Part shown: in pieces, positions 1 through 7,785 of the stretch
Position numbering within the stretch: the first letter of the stretch is position 1
Layout: each line of letters begins with the position of its first letter
Origin: Dermatobacter hominis
GTDB lineage: Bacteria > Actinomycetota > Acidimicrobiia > Acidimicrobiales > Microtrichaceae
Assembly (NCBI RefSeq): GCF_020715685.1
Contig: NZ_CP085840.1
Span: forward strand, 3,596,001 to 3,660,000
Reading direction: 5' to 3'
Length of the DNA: 64,000 nucleotides
Notes under the pieces: generated by a model
What the model was told of the DNA's origin: nothing
Database searches by the model: none
The model's input: only the letters and a program-made list of their open reading frames with translations
Made by a program: the position numbers and the translations under genes

Positions 1-32
1 GGTCCACCGCCGTCACGCTCGACGGTCCGAGG

Positions 33-566
33 TCAGCCGACCCAGAGCAGCCACACGACGAGGCAGAACGCCGGGGCGAGGAAGTCGAGGAAGAGGATCG
101 GGCCGGCGTTGTTGATGGCGAAGTTGCGCTCGCGCACGATCTCCCGGATGTGGCCGATGCCGGCGACCCAGAGGAACGTCATGGCCGCGATGATCACGGC
201 CAGCCAGTAGTCGGTGCCGAACGAGCCCGCCATGACCCCTGCGATGCCGATCCCGAGGTTGGCCCCGCCGACCTCCCACTGGAACGGGCTCGGCTGCCAG
301 CCGATCGACCGGGCGATCGGCGGTCCCCAGAACATGTGCCCGAGCCCGGCGCCCAGCGCCTGCGCACCGATCAGGTAGGTCACGGCGTTCAGGACGAGGA
401 TCCGCTGCCAGTTCCCCTCGCCGCCGGACGCGAGCCAGATGATCTCGGCGACGGCGAAGCAGATGATCCCCGCGAACGGCGCGAGCGCCAGCAGCGCGCG
501 CACGGGTGCCGGTGGTGCTCCGGCGGCCGGTTCGGCCACCGCGGCTCGGTCGACGGTTGACGACAT
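33..566 (-). CDS. Integral membrane protein, DUF6790-like
   Basis: A 177-residue protein with five likely membrane helices at about residues 25-46, 56-78, 99-116, 120-140 and 155-175 and almost no soluble part. The stretch FQWEVGGANLGIGIAG before helix 3 resembles the conserved core of the DUF6790 membrane family as I know it; no catalytic residues are evident and the role is unknown. The frame stays open to 692, but I start at the ATG at 564-566, because AGGGG lies just upstream and the extra residues look like noise. A TACCCT hexamer on the same strand at 593-598 fits a promoter for this start. The 249 bases upstream (567-815) hold nothing else I can name. Confidence 0.75.
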   Translation of the reverse strand: MSSTVDRAAVAEPAAGAPPAPVRALLALAPFAGIICFAVAEIIWLASGGEGNWQRILVLNAVTYLIGAQALGAGLGHMFWGPPIARSIGWQPSPFQWEVGGANLGIGIAGVMAGSFGTDYWLAVIIAAMTFLWVAGIGHIREIVRERNFAINNAGPILFLDFLAPAFCLVVWLLWVG

Positions 567-815
567 GTGGTGCCCCTTCGGTTGACGGTTCGAGGGTATC
601 GACGGCCCTGTCGGACTCCTCGCGGCACGCGGCGGTGGATCCGCGCCCACCCATCTGGCGTCGGGAGCGCGGGCAGGCGTCCCCTGCTCCACGCGAGGCG
701 CGTCGCTACCCTCGGGCCGGCCACGGAACGAGGCGGTGGCCAGCGAGCGGAGGTCAGGGCGTGGGCGACGACAGCCGGACCAGGAGGAGTGAGCAGCGGT
801 CGGCGCGCCGACCGC

Positions 816-1586
816 TCAGATGCACATCGCGTGGACGAGCTCGGGGTGGACCGCGCCGGACGAGAGGAGCCGGCCGAAGCGGTGCTCCTGGTCCCGGGCC
901 CGCGCCCAGCGGGGATCGGCGGCGTGCCGCTCCTCGAGCTCCCGGTCGATCGCCTCCTGCCGGACGCGCCAGTCCATCGGGGGCGGTGGCAGCTGGTCGC
1001 TCACGATGCGCTCGACCACGACGAACCCGGCGTCGGCGAGCGCACCCCGGAGGTCGTCCGCCGTCTGGAAGGTGTTGCCGTCCGGCGCGTCCTCCGGGTC
1101 GACGGGTCCGTCCGCCACGTAGGCGAGCAGCCCGAGCCGGCCGTGCGGGCGCAGGACCCGCCGTGCTTCCACCAGGCATCGCCCCGGCTCCTCCACCGTG
1201 TCGAGCACGCCGAGCATCCACGCCGCGTCGACGCTCGCGGAGCTCACCGGCAGCGCGTCGCCGGGCGCGACGACCACGGGGTGGTCGAACAGCCGGGCCG
1301 CCCCCTGTGCCGCCCGTGGCATGGGCTCGGCGGCCAGGGGCCTGACCCCGTGGCGCTCCACCGCCCACTGGAGCGGTCCGCCGAGACCCGACCCCACGTC
1401 GAGCAGCGTGGTGTCGGCATCGAGGTGCAGGGCCTCGCCGAGCCAGGCGAGCGCGGCGGGGCTCCCGCTGCCCCGGCAGGCCGCCGCGAGCATCGTCTGG
1501 GCATCGCGCCCGGCGGCCAGCTCGGCGGTCCAGGCGGCGACGAGATCGAACTCGTCCGAGTGGGTCGCGTCCACCCCGGCGGTCAT
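816..1586 (-). CDS. Class I SAM-dependent methyltransferase
   Basis: A 256-residue protein with the Rossmann-type SAM fold. Motif I is LLDVGSGLGG, the acidic end of strand 2 follows as PLAAEPMP, motif IV is AAWMLGVLDTVEEPGR and the post-motif helix contains EARRVLRPHGRLGL, the usual layout of ubiquinone/sterol-type small-molecule methyltransferases. The substrate cannot be read from sequence. The start ATG at 1584-1586 overlaps the stop of the upstream MetF-like gene as ATGA, so the two are very probably translated together. The longer open frame upstream of this ATG is only the antisense shadow of that neighbour. A role using or feeding the one-carbon pool is suggested by the coupling but unproven. 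Confidence 0.8.
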   Translation of the reverse strand: MTAGVDATHSDEFDLVAAWTAELAAGRDAQTMLAAACRGSGSPAALAWLGEALHLDADTTLLDVGSGLGGPLQWAVERHGVRPLAAEPMPRAAQGAARLFDHPVVVAPGDALPVSSASVDAAWMLGVLDTVEEPGRCLVEARRVLRPHGRLGLLAYVADGPVDPEDAPDGNTFQTADDLRGALADAGFVVVERIVSDQLPPPPMDWRVRQEAIDRELEERHAADPRWARARDQEHRFGRLLSSGAVHPELVHAMCI

Positions 1587-2575
1587 CGGAGCCGCTCGGT
1601 GACCGCTCGCATGACCGCCGCTCGCTCCGCGGCCCCGTGCGTCGAGGCCGGTCCCGAAAGGTTCACACCCTCGACCCCCTCGACCGCCAGGAAGGCCCGC
1701 GCCTCGGCGACCGCGGCCTCGACCCCGGCCTCGACCGGGTCGGTCGCAGCGAGGACGTGCGCGACCTCGCGGTCGGCCAGCCGGACGCCCGGCAGGCGCC
1801 GCAGCCGTTCGGCTCCTTCGGCATCGGTGAAGACCGGGACGCAGGCCACGAACCGCATGTCCGGCACCTGCCGTCGCACGAGGCGGACGAACTCCTCGAG
1901 CTCGGGCGCGGTCACGCCGGCGTTGACGATGCACCAGGTCGCGCCGGCCCGGAACTTGTCCGCGGCCCGGCCGGGTCGGCCGGCGATCGGCGGGGCCTGC
2001 GGCGTCTCCGCGACCGACACGAGGAGCCCGAACGCCGCCGCCATCCTGGTGAGCCGCAGGCTGTCGAGGTCGAACACCGGCGCGGAGCCCGGCCGCACGT
2101 GCGGGGCCCGCGCGTCGCCGGTCACGCAGTGGACCCCGGCGACGCCGAGCTGCTGGAGCGCGACGAGGTCGGCCTCCAGCGCCACGCGGTTGCGGTCACG
2201 GCACGTGAGTGTCACCCAGGGGGAGAGGCCTCGGTCGAGCGCGATCTGGGCCATCAGGACGTTGGGCAGGTCCACCTCCTCGTGGTGCTCGCCGAGGAGG
2301 ACGGTGTCGGTCCACCCCGCGTAGAGGTCGGCGGTGGCGCCGGCGGCCGCCAACGTGGGGGCGATGGGGCGGACGTCGGTGAGCAGCCAGGGGGCCGACC
2401 CGTCCCGGGGTGCCGGCGTCGGCACGGCGCGCGCCTCGGGCCACGCCGGCGCCGGTCGGCCGACGAACGGGCACGTGCGGTCGTCCACCTCGCAGCGATC
2501 GCCGGACCGCACGCCGCCGCAGGGGCCGAAGACCATCCGCTTCGGGCAGTCCGATCGCGGCGACAGCTCGGCCAT
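1583..2575 (-). CDS. MetV-like zinc domain fused to methylenetetrahydrofolate reductase-like barrel
   Basis: A 330-residue protein. Residues 10-35 carry the signature CPKRMVFGPCGG...C..V....C (Cys10, Cys19, Cys28, Cys35), the hallmark of the MTHFR C-terminal (MetV) family, which in acetogens is a separate subunit bound to MetF. From about residue 60 to the end there is a MetF-like TIM barrel: a substrate-interacting strand near LTCRDRNR, a nucleotide region GVAGVHCVTGD, and KFRAGATWCIVNAGV, the equivalent of the KAGADFIVTQ segment. So the accessory domain is fused in front of the catalytic barrel. It probably binds folate and flavin, but the true substrate is uncertain. It starts the two-gene operon with the methyltransferase. 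Palindromic repeats lie immediately upstream. Confidence 0.8.
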   Translation of the reverse strand: MAELSPRSDCPKRMVFGPCGGVRSGDRCEVDDRTCPFVGRPAPAWPEARAVPTPAPRDGSAPWLLTDVRPIAPTLAAAGATADLYAGWTDTVLLGEHHEEVDLPNVLMAQIALDRGLSPWVTLTCRDRNRVALEADLVALQQLGVAGVHCVTGDARAPHVRPGSAPVFDLDSLRLTRMAAAFGLLVSVAETPQAPPIAGRPGRAADKFRAGATWCIVNAGVTAPELEEFVRLVRRQVPDMRFVACVPVFTDAEGAERLRRLPGVRLADREVAHVLAATDPVEAGVEAAVAEARAFLAVEGVEGVNLSGPASTHGAAERAAVMRAVTERLR

Positions 2576-2612
2576 GGTGGTGCGCCCGTACCCGGCGCAG
2601 TGCCCCCTCAGT

Positions 2613-2629
2613 CGACGGGCGGCGTCGAT
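2613..2629 (+). repeat. 17-base direct repeat, left copy
   Basis: The 17 bases CGACGGGCGGCGTCGAT recur without change at 3801-3817 on the other side of the AbiEi/DUF559 gene. In both places the segment sits close to a CGATCGTGTGCGGGG-type palindrome arm, so it looks like part of the same repeat unit rather than chance. Confidence 0.6.
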
Positions 2630-2649
2630 GGGCGTGACGCAGCTCTTGT

Positions 2650-2698
2650 CGATCGTGTGCGGGGCCGGCCCGTGGAGGGCGCTGCTCGCACACGTTCG
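2650..2698 (+). repeat. Nested palindrome left of the nuclease-like gene
   Basis: Outer arms CGATCGTGTGCG (2650-2661) and CGCACACGTTCG (2687-2698) pair over 12 bases with one mismatch. Inside lies a second small stem, GCCC-gtgga-GGGC. The same architecture, with outer arms of identical sequence and an inner stem that keeps pairing although its sequence differs, recurs at 3754-3802. The retained pairing points to a selected DNA or RNA structure. Confidence 0.65.
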
Positions 2699-2730
2699 GG
2701 CTCCAGTACCCGCCGCACGGCCCGGACCGC

Positions 2731-2750
2731 AACGGGGATCGGTCCCCGTT
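2731..2750. other. Perfect hairpin upstream of the nuclease-like gene
   Basis: AACGGGGA and TCCCCGTT form an 8-base perfect stem round the loop TCGG. It ends 34 bases before the chosen start of the AbiEi/DUF559 gene. It could be an operator or an RNA hairpin; no U-tract follows, so a terminator is less likely. Confidence 0.4.
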
Positions 2751-2784
2751 GCCCATCCGATCGGCACCGTGGTCGTGTCCACGG

Positions 2785-3741
2785 GTGCGATCCGACTCGC
2801 TCGCCCGGCTCGTCGAGCTGTCCAAGGACCAGGCCGGGACCTTCTCGGCCGACCAGGCCGTGTCGCTCGGCATCTCGCGCAAGCAGGTCCGCACCGCCCA
2901 CCACGCCGGTGTCCTCCAGCGCATCCACCCGTCCGTGTACTGGCTGGGCGGCGGTCGCGTGCCCAGGCCCAGCCTCGTGCACGCCGCGGTGCTGGCCGTG
3001 GGTGGGGGAGTGCCCAGCCACGAGTCGTCGCTGTTCCTGCACGGCGTCGACCGCGTCCCGTTCGTGGTCGCGATCTCGACCGGACCAGGCGCCCGCACCG
3101 ACCTGCCCGGCGTACGGATCCACCGGGTCCGGGACCTCGTCCCGCCACACCTGTGCATTGTCGACGGCCTGGTCACCACCACCATCGAGCGTGCGCTCGT
3201 CGACGTGACGTCGGTGTTCGCTCCGGTGCGGACGGAGTGGCTCCTCGACCAGCTGACGATCACCACTCGACGGACATCGATCGGTCGGATCGGCCGGGTC
3301 CTCCGGCAGGTCAACCGCAGGGGCCGGCGCGGCATCGGCACGCTGGCGACGCTGCTCGACGAGCGCCGACCGTCGGACCCGACGCCCCGGAGCCGGTTGG
3401 AGCGCTCGGCGGACGAGCTGCTCGCCCTCACCGGTCTGCCGCCGGCCGAGCGCGAGTACCCGTTGCCGTCGCTGCTCGTCGCCGACGGCGGGCCCGTCGA
3501 GGGGTTCGTGGACCGGGCGTGGCCCGACGTCCAGCTCATCGTCGAGGTCGACGGCCGGCCGTGGCACGCCCGCGAGCGGGACATGGCCCGGGACCGGCGT
3601 CGCGACCGACGGGCCGCCGCAGCCGGGTGGCAGACCCTCCGGATCCTGGACGAGGAGGTGAGCGACGTCCCCGACGAGGTCGTCGCCGACATCGTGGCCG
3701 CCCACGCCGAGCGCCGCGTGCTGCTCCGGCGCGGCGGCTGA
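2785..3741 (+). CDS. AbiEi-type N-terminal domain fused to DUF559 nuclease-like domain
   Basis: A 318-residue protein. Residues 1-90 match the winged-helix region of AbiEi-type antitoxins (LVELSKDQAGTFSADQAVS, then GVLQRIHPSVYW). The C-terminal third is DUF559, a Vsr/PD-(D/E)XK-like fold: FVDRAWPDVQLIVEVDGRPW, RDRRRDRRAAAAGW and LRILDEEV include the conserved D..W, EVDG and RD..R elements. No toxin partner lies beside it. I start at GTG 2785 because family similarity begins there; a TTG at 2749 is the alternative. It stands alone between two sets of nested palindromes that share sequence, which suggests a mobile or repeat-associated unit. Nuclease activity is inferred from the fold only. Confidence 0.75.
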   Translation: MRSDSLARLVELSKDQAGTFSADQAVSLGISRKQVRTAHHAGVLQRIHPSVYWLGGGRVPRPSLVHAAVLAVGGGVPSHESSLFLHGVDRVPFVVAISTGPGARTDLPGVRIHRVRDLVPPHLCIVDGLVTTTIERALVDVTSVFAPVRTEWLLDQLTITTRRTSIGRIGRVLRQVNRRGRRGIGTLATLLDERRPSDPTPRSRLERSADELLALTGLPPAEREYPLPSLLVADGGPVEGFVDRAWPDVQLIVEVDGRPWHARERDMARDRRRDRRAAAAGWQTLRILDEEVSDVPDEVVADIVAAHAERRVLLRRGG

Positions 3742-3753
3742 CGCCCTTCTGGC

Positions 3754-3802
3754 CGATCGTGTGCGGGAGCCGCCCGTGACGGGCCGATCTCGCACACGTT
3801 CG
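3754..3802 (+). repeat. Nested palindrome right of the nuclease-like gene
   Basis: Begins 12 bases after the stop codon. Outer arms CGATCGTGTGCG (3754-3765) and CGCACACGTTCG (3791-3802) are identical in sequence and spacing class to the left copy at 2650-2698. The inner stem is GCCCG-tga-CGGGC, one pair longer than in the left copy. Confidence 0.65.
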
Positions 3803-3831
3803 ACGGGCGGCGTCGATCGTGTGCGGGGCCG
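3801..3831 (+). repeat. Second, half repeat unit on the right side
   Basis: Contains CGACGGGCGGCGTCGAT (3801-3817), identical to 2613-2629, directly followed by CGATCGTGTGCGGGGCCG (3814-3831), identical over 18 bases to 2650-2667. The matching right arm is missing; instead GTGCGG and CCGCAC form a short local stem. It looks like a partial copy of the unit. Confidence 0.55.
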
Positions 3832-3885
3832 CACGGCTCGGCGCGTCCTGGGTAGGGACGCCCCGACCCCCGACGAGGATGACCG

Positions 3886-4059
3886 ATGCCCGAGCCTCAC
3901 CCCGATCCCGACCCCGACGAGGACACGGAGGGCGAGGCGGCGACCGGCCCGACCAGCCGGCGCGATCCGGCCGAGGTGGCCGCCGATCCGAGCAACCCGA
4001 CCCGGCCGACCGGGGAGCGCCAGGCCGCCGAGAACCGAGAGGACGACCCGCCCGCATGA
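3886..4059 (+). CDS. Small acidic proline-rich protein, coupled to the phosphatase
   Basis: A 57-residue reading frame beginning MPEPHPDPDPDEDTEG, rich in Asp, Glu, Pro and Arg and predicted to be disordered. GAGGA at 3875-3879 gives a well-placed ribosome site, and its TGA overlaps the ATG of the HAD phosphatase as ATGA, so it may serve mainly to couple translation. I recognise no family. The two features that support a real gene are the ribosome site and the exact overlap; there is no homology evidence. Confidence 0.5.
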   Translation: MPEPHPDPDPDEDTEGEAATGPTSRRDPAEVAADPSNPTRPTGERQAAENREDDPPA

Positions 4060-4715
4060 CCGGGGGACCGGGCGTCCTGTTCGACGTCGACGGCACGCTC
4101 GTGGACTCCAACTACCTGCACACGCTGGCCTGGTCGAGGGCGCTCCGCGAGGGCGGCCACCAGGTCGCGATGAACGTCATCCACCGTCTGGTCGGGATGG
4201 GCGGCGACCAGCTCACCGAGCGGCTCCTGGGCGAGGCGGACGATGCGGCGGTGGACCGGTGGCGCAGCAACTACGAGCAGCTCAGGGCCGAGGTCACCGC
4301 CTTCCCCGGGGCGAGCGAGCTGGTGGGCGCGCTGCACGACGCCGGTGTGCGGGTCGTGCTGGCGAGCTCGTCGCCCGCCGACCACGTCGAGGCGATGATC
4401 GACCTGCTCGGGGTCGCCGACGTGATCGACGCCGCCACCAGCTCCGACGACGCCGACTCCTCGAAGCCGGCACCCGACATCTTCGAGGCGGCGCTGGCGG
4501 CGGGCGACGTCGACCGTGGGCGTGCGCTCGTGGTGGGGGACTCGATCTGGGACGTGCAGGCCGCCCGGGCGGCGGGTCTGGCGACGGCGGGCGTCGAGTC
4601 GGGCGGGTTCAGCCGCCACGAGCTCACCGAGGAAGGTGCGCTCGCCGTGTACCGCCACGTCGGCGACCTGCGCCAGCAGTGGCGGACCGGCCCGCTCGGC
4701 CAGCTGCTGCCGTAG
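4056..4715 (+). CDS. HAD-superfamily phosphatase, phosphoglycolate/beta-phosphoglucomutase type
   Basis: A 219-residue haloacid-dehalogenase hydrolase with a helical cap. Motif I is FDVDGTLVDSN (nucleophile Asp10 and general acid Asp12), motif II the Ser in LASSSPADH, motif III the Lys in SSKPAPDIFE and motif IV VVGDSIWD. The size and the cap position between motifs I and II (subfamily I) fit phosphoglycolate phosphatase or sugar-phosphate phosphatases; the substrate is not determinable. The start ATG at 4056 lies inside the stop region of the small acidic gene (ATGA), and the next gene is convergent 17 bases away. Confidence 0.85.
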   Translation: MTGGPGVLFDVDGTLVDSNYLHTLAWSRALREGGHQVAMNVIHRLVGMGGDQLTERLLGEADDAAVDRWRSNYEQLRAEVTAFPGASELVGALHDAGVRVVLASSSPADHVEAMIDLLGVADVIDAATSSDDADSSKPAPDIFEAALAAGDVDRGRALVVGDSIWDVQAARAAGLATAGVESGGFSRHELTEEGALAVYRHVGDLRQQWRTGPLGQLLP

Positions 4716-4732
4716 CCCGCCGACGTCGGCGC

Positions 4733-5668
4733 TCAGGTCGGGAACGACTCGCCGACCATCTCCTCCGACAGGTCCCACAGCGCCCGGGCCGTGTCGGGGT
4801 CGAGCGCGTACCTCATGACACCGGCGTCGCCCGGCCGGTCGACCACGGGCGCGACCGCGCAGTCCTGGCAGTAGCGACCACCCACCTCGTCGGGATCGGC
4901 CACGAAGCCGGCCCAGACCGTCGTCGCCGCGCCCTGCGGGACGGACTTGAACGTCACGTCCGCACCCCCGCGCCCCTCGACCAGGGCGTTCATCGACGCC
5001 TCGGTGAGGTGGCGACCGAGGTCGGTGATGATCCCGCCGGGGTGCAGCGCCGTGGCTCGGACGCCGCTTGCCTGCAGGCGACGGTCGAGCTCGACCGCGA
5101 ACAGCACGTTGGCGGTCTTGGCCCTCCCGTACGCGACCCACTCGTCGTAGGTGGTGCGCTCGAACCCGGGGTCGTCCAGGCTGACGTCGCTCCAGTCGTG
5201 GCCGGCCGACGACAGGACGACGACCCGGGACGGGGCGCCCGCGAGCAGCTGGGGGAGCAGCCGGCCGACCAGCACGAAGTGGCCCAGGTGGTTGGTCCCG
5301 AACTGCAGCTCGAAGCCGTCGGCGGTCGCCCCGCGAGGACAGGCCATGATCCCGGCGTTGGCGATCAGCACGTCGATCGGTCCGCCGCCATCGGCGACGA
5401 ACGCGTCGGTGAACGAGCGGACCGACGCGAGCGACGCGAGATCGGCCTCGTACAGCTCGACGCCCGTGGCGCCGACCTCGTCCAGGCTGCGGCGGCCCTT
5501 CTCGACGTCCCGGACCACGCCGATGACCCGGGCGCCGCGCTCGTCGAGCACCCGGGCGGTCTCGACCCCCAGACCGGACGACGTCCCGGTGATGAGGACC
5601 GTCGTGCCGGTCAGGTCGACGCCGTCGAGCACCTCCTCGGCGGTCGACTCCGCACCGAAGGCGGTCAT
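4733..5668 (-). CDS. SDR oxidoreductase, retinol-dehydrogenase/protochlorophyllide-reductase-like
   Basis: A 311-residue classical-type short-chain dehydrogenase. TGTSSGLG is the dinucleotide site, NAGIMA the structural strand, LSSAGHDW holds the catalytic Ser, and YGRAKTANVLF holds the Tyr-x-x-x-Lys pair. The late GGRYCQDC segment is typical of the light-dependent protochlorophyllide reductase-like branch of SDRs that act on lipophilic substrates. It is last in a five-gene run (sulfotransferase, DUF1214, SDR, SDR) and its ATG overlaps the stop of the preceding SDR. Its role is probably oxidation or reduction of a lipid alcohol or ketone. Confidence 0.82.
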   Translation of the reverse strand: MTAFGAESTAEEVLDGVDLTGTTVLITGTSSGLGVETARVLDERGARVIGVVRDVEKGRRSLDEVGATGVELYEADLASLASVRSFTDAFVADGGGPIDVLIANAGIMACPRGATADGFELQFGTNHLGHFVLVGRLLPQLLAGAPSRVVVLSSAGHDWSDVSLDDPGFERTTYDEWVAYGRAKTANVLFAVELDRRLQASGVRATALHPGGIITDLGRHLTEASMNALVEGRGGADVTFKSVPQGAATTVWAGFVADPDEVGGRYCQDCAVAPVVDRPGDAGVMRYALDPDTARALWDLSEEMVGESFPT

Positions 5669-6495
5669 GCCGGCCGGTCGAGGTCCATCGACGTCGTGAG
5701 GGGCTCCCACTCGTCGACGCTCGCGGACCAGGCGGCCGCCTTCTCCCGGTAGGCGTGCAGGACGTCGTTGCCGAGCAGCAGCCGCAGCGGCGGATCGTCG
5801 AGCTCGGTGAGCTGCAGCACCGCGCCGGCGAGCTTGGCCGGATCGCCCGGCAGGTGCTCGGCGAAGGCCTGCATCAGCTCCTTGCGCTCGGTCACGTGGC
5901 CGTAGGCCTCGTCGCTGTCGGCGACGTGCATCGACCGGGTGAGGTAGTCGGTCTGGAACGCACCCGGCTCGATCGCGCTGACCTTGATGCCGAGCGGCCC
6001 CACCTCCTTCGACAGGCCCTCGGTGAGCGCCTCCACGGCGTGCTTGGTCGCGGAGTAGTAGGTGTTGGGCGGGTTGGTGACGATCCCGGTCATCGAGCTG
6101 ACGTTCACGATGCGGCCGCTGCCCTGCGCCCGCATGGTCGGCAGCACCGCCTTGATCACGTCGACCACGCCGAAGAAGTTGGTGTCGAACAGGGCGCGGA
6201 CCTCGGCGTCGTCGCCCTCCTCGACGGCCGACAGGTAGCCGTACCCGGCGTTGTTGACGAGGACGTCGAGCCCGCCGAACGTGTCGACCGCCAGCGCGAC
6301 CGCTCGTTCGATCTGGCCGCGGTCGGTGACGTCGAGCGCGACGGCGACGGCCCGGTCGGGGTGCGCGTCGACGAGGTCCTGCACCGCCTCCGGCCGCCGG
6401 GCGGTCACCACGACGGAGTGGCCCGCGTCGAGCGCGGCGACGGCGATGGCGCGGCCGATGCCGGTGGAGCAGCCGGTGATCAGCCAGCGGCTCAT
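5665..6495 (-). CDS. SDR family oxidoreductase
   Basis: A 276-residue NAD(P)-dependent short-chain dehydrogenase beginning MSRWLITGCSTGIGRA. It has the TGxxxGIG cofactor loop, NNAGYGYLSAVEEG, a catalytic Ser in VSSMTGIV and the YSATKHAVE active-site motif. The wording of the middle region resembles the 3-beta-hydroxysteroid/11-beta-type oxidoreductases common in actinomycetes, but no substrate can be fixed. It overlaps both neighbours by the ATGA arrangement and so is an internal gene of the sulfotransferase operon. Confidence 0.85.
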   Translation of the reverse strand: MSRWLITGCSTGIGRAIAVAALDAGHSVVVTARRPEAVQDLVDAHPDRAVAVALDVTDRGQIERAVALAVDTFGGLDVLVNNAGYGYLSAVEEGDDAEVRALFDTNFFGVVDVIKAVLPTMRAQGSGRIVNVSSMTGIVTNPPNTYYSATKHAVEALTEGLSKEVGPLGIKVSAIEPGAFQTDYLTRSMHVADSDEAYGHVTERKELMQAFAEHLPGDPAKLAGAVLQLTELDDPPLRLLLGNDVLHAYREKAAAWSASVDEWEPLTTSMDLDRPA

Positions 6496-7760
6496 CGCAG
6501 CACCTCCGGCAGGCGCCGTGCGTAGGCGGCGGCGCGCTCGGCCAGCTGCGCAGCGCGCTCGTCGGCGCCGACCTCGCGGGTGCCGGCCGGGAGCGCGGAC
6601 TCGAGGTCCGCCAGCGCGACGACCCGACCCGACGCCGACAGCCCCTCGTTCGGGCGCTTGTCGGGGAACTCAGCCATCCGCAACGTCAGGATCCCCTCGG
6701 AGAGCCCGCCGGGATCGATCCAGTTGTGCACGCCCGGGTCGGTGCCCGACAGGACGTAGGTCCAGGTGCCGTCGGCGTTCGGCTCGGACTGCGCCTTGTT
6801 CAGGCTGCCGGTCCGGTCGGCGATCGACATCGTGGTGCCCCAGACGTTGGAGACGGGCACGGTGAAGTAGGCGGCGCCGCCGTCGTCCACGTCGATCACG
6901 AACGCCTCGTCGTCCTCGAGCCGGAAGTGCCCGCCGACGTAGACCTGGTTGCGGAGCGCGCCCCCCTGGTCGGCCGAGTAGGCGAGGTGGAACCGGTTGG
7001 GCTTTCCCATCGTCATGCCCTTCGCCAGGCCCTGGCTGAACTCGGCGAACTTCCGCATGTACCGGGCGGTGCGCTCCGCCTGCTCGTCCTCGTCGAGCGG
7101 TCCCCTCGACGGCGGCGGGCCCAGCCGTTCGATCTCGAGCCAGTTCGGATCGTCCGACGACCAGTCGAGCATGACGTCCCGGATGTAGAACTCGTGCGCC
7201 TTCGGCGTCGACTGCACGTGGTTCGGTCGCCCGTCCGCCGGATCGCCGTCGACGGTCACCACGAACGATCCGTCGGACGCGGTCACGAGGTCGTGGCCGT
7301 CGAGCAGCGCCTCGGTGCCCATCGAGTCGTCCCACAGCGTGAAGTAGTTCTCGGTCATCCGGTGCTCGCCGACCCGGCCCCGGATCTCGTAGCGCTCGTC
7401 GCCGGAGATCGGGATGACCCGGTAGATCGAGTCGGGGTTGTCGATGCCCCAGCGGGTGCCGGGGATGCGGCGGCCCTCGACGGGGTGCTCGAGGCGCGTG
7501 ATGCAGGTGACCTTGGGGTGGAGGGGGTCCTGGTTCGACGACCAGATGGCCGCGGAGAACATGACCTCCTCGAACGCCCAGTCGAAGCAGTCGCGCATCA
7601 CCGGCGACGGTCGTTGGACCTCGAGCCACTCGTCCCGCAGGACCTCCCGTGCCTCGGCGACGACGGGGTGCTCCCAGATGGCCAGAGCCGCGAGCTCGTG
7701 CTCGTGCTGCTCGGGGGTGGCGACCGGGTGGCCGTCGTGCGCGTGGGGCTGCGGTGGCAT
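6492..7760 (-). CDS. DUF1214-domain protein
   Basis: A 422-residue soluble protein with no signal peptide. The C-terminal part (VYVGGHFRLEDDEAFVIDVD, then YFTVPVSNVWGTTMS and WTYVLSGTDPGVHNWID) matches the DUF1214 fold; the N-terminal part, with CITRLEHPVEGRRIPGTRWG and IYRVIPISGDERYEI, is the arrangement seen in the actinobacterial version of this family. The function of the family is unknown. In actinomycetes such genes often sit beside sulfotransferases and SDRs, as here: it follows the sulfotransferase by 25 bases and overlaps the SDR start. Confidence 0.75.
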   Translation of the reverse strand: MPPQPHAHDGHPVATPEQHEHELAALAIWEHPVVAEAREVLRDEWLEVQRPSPVMRDCFDWAFEEVMFSAAIWSSNQDPLHPKVTCITRLEHPVEGRRIPGTRWGIDNPDSIYRVIPISGDERYEIRGRVGEHRMTENYFTLWDDSMGTEALLDGHDLVTASDGSFVVTVDGDPADGRPNHVQSTPKAHEFYIRDVMLDWSSDDPNWLEIERLGPPPSRGPLDEDEQAERTARYMRKFAEFSQGLAKGMTMGKPNRFHLAYSADQGGALRNQVYVGGHFRLEDDEAFVIDVDDGGAAYFTVPVSNVWGTTMSIADRTGSLNKAQSEPNADGTWTYVLSGTDPGVHNWIDPGGLSEGILTLRMAEFPDKRPNEGLSASGRVVALADLESALPAGTREVGADERAAQLAERAAAYARRLPEVLR

Positions 7761-7785
7761 CCGGGCAGCTTCGCGCGGCCGGTGG

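Noticed and set aside
567-692. N-terminal extension of the first membrane protein up to 692
   Set aside because: The added residues are Pro/Arg-rich noise; the ATG at 566 has a ribosome site and promoter in the right place.
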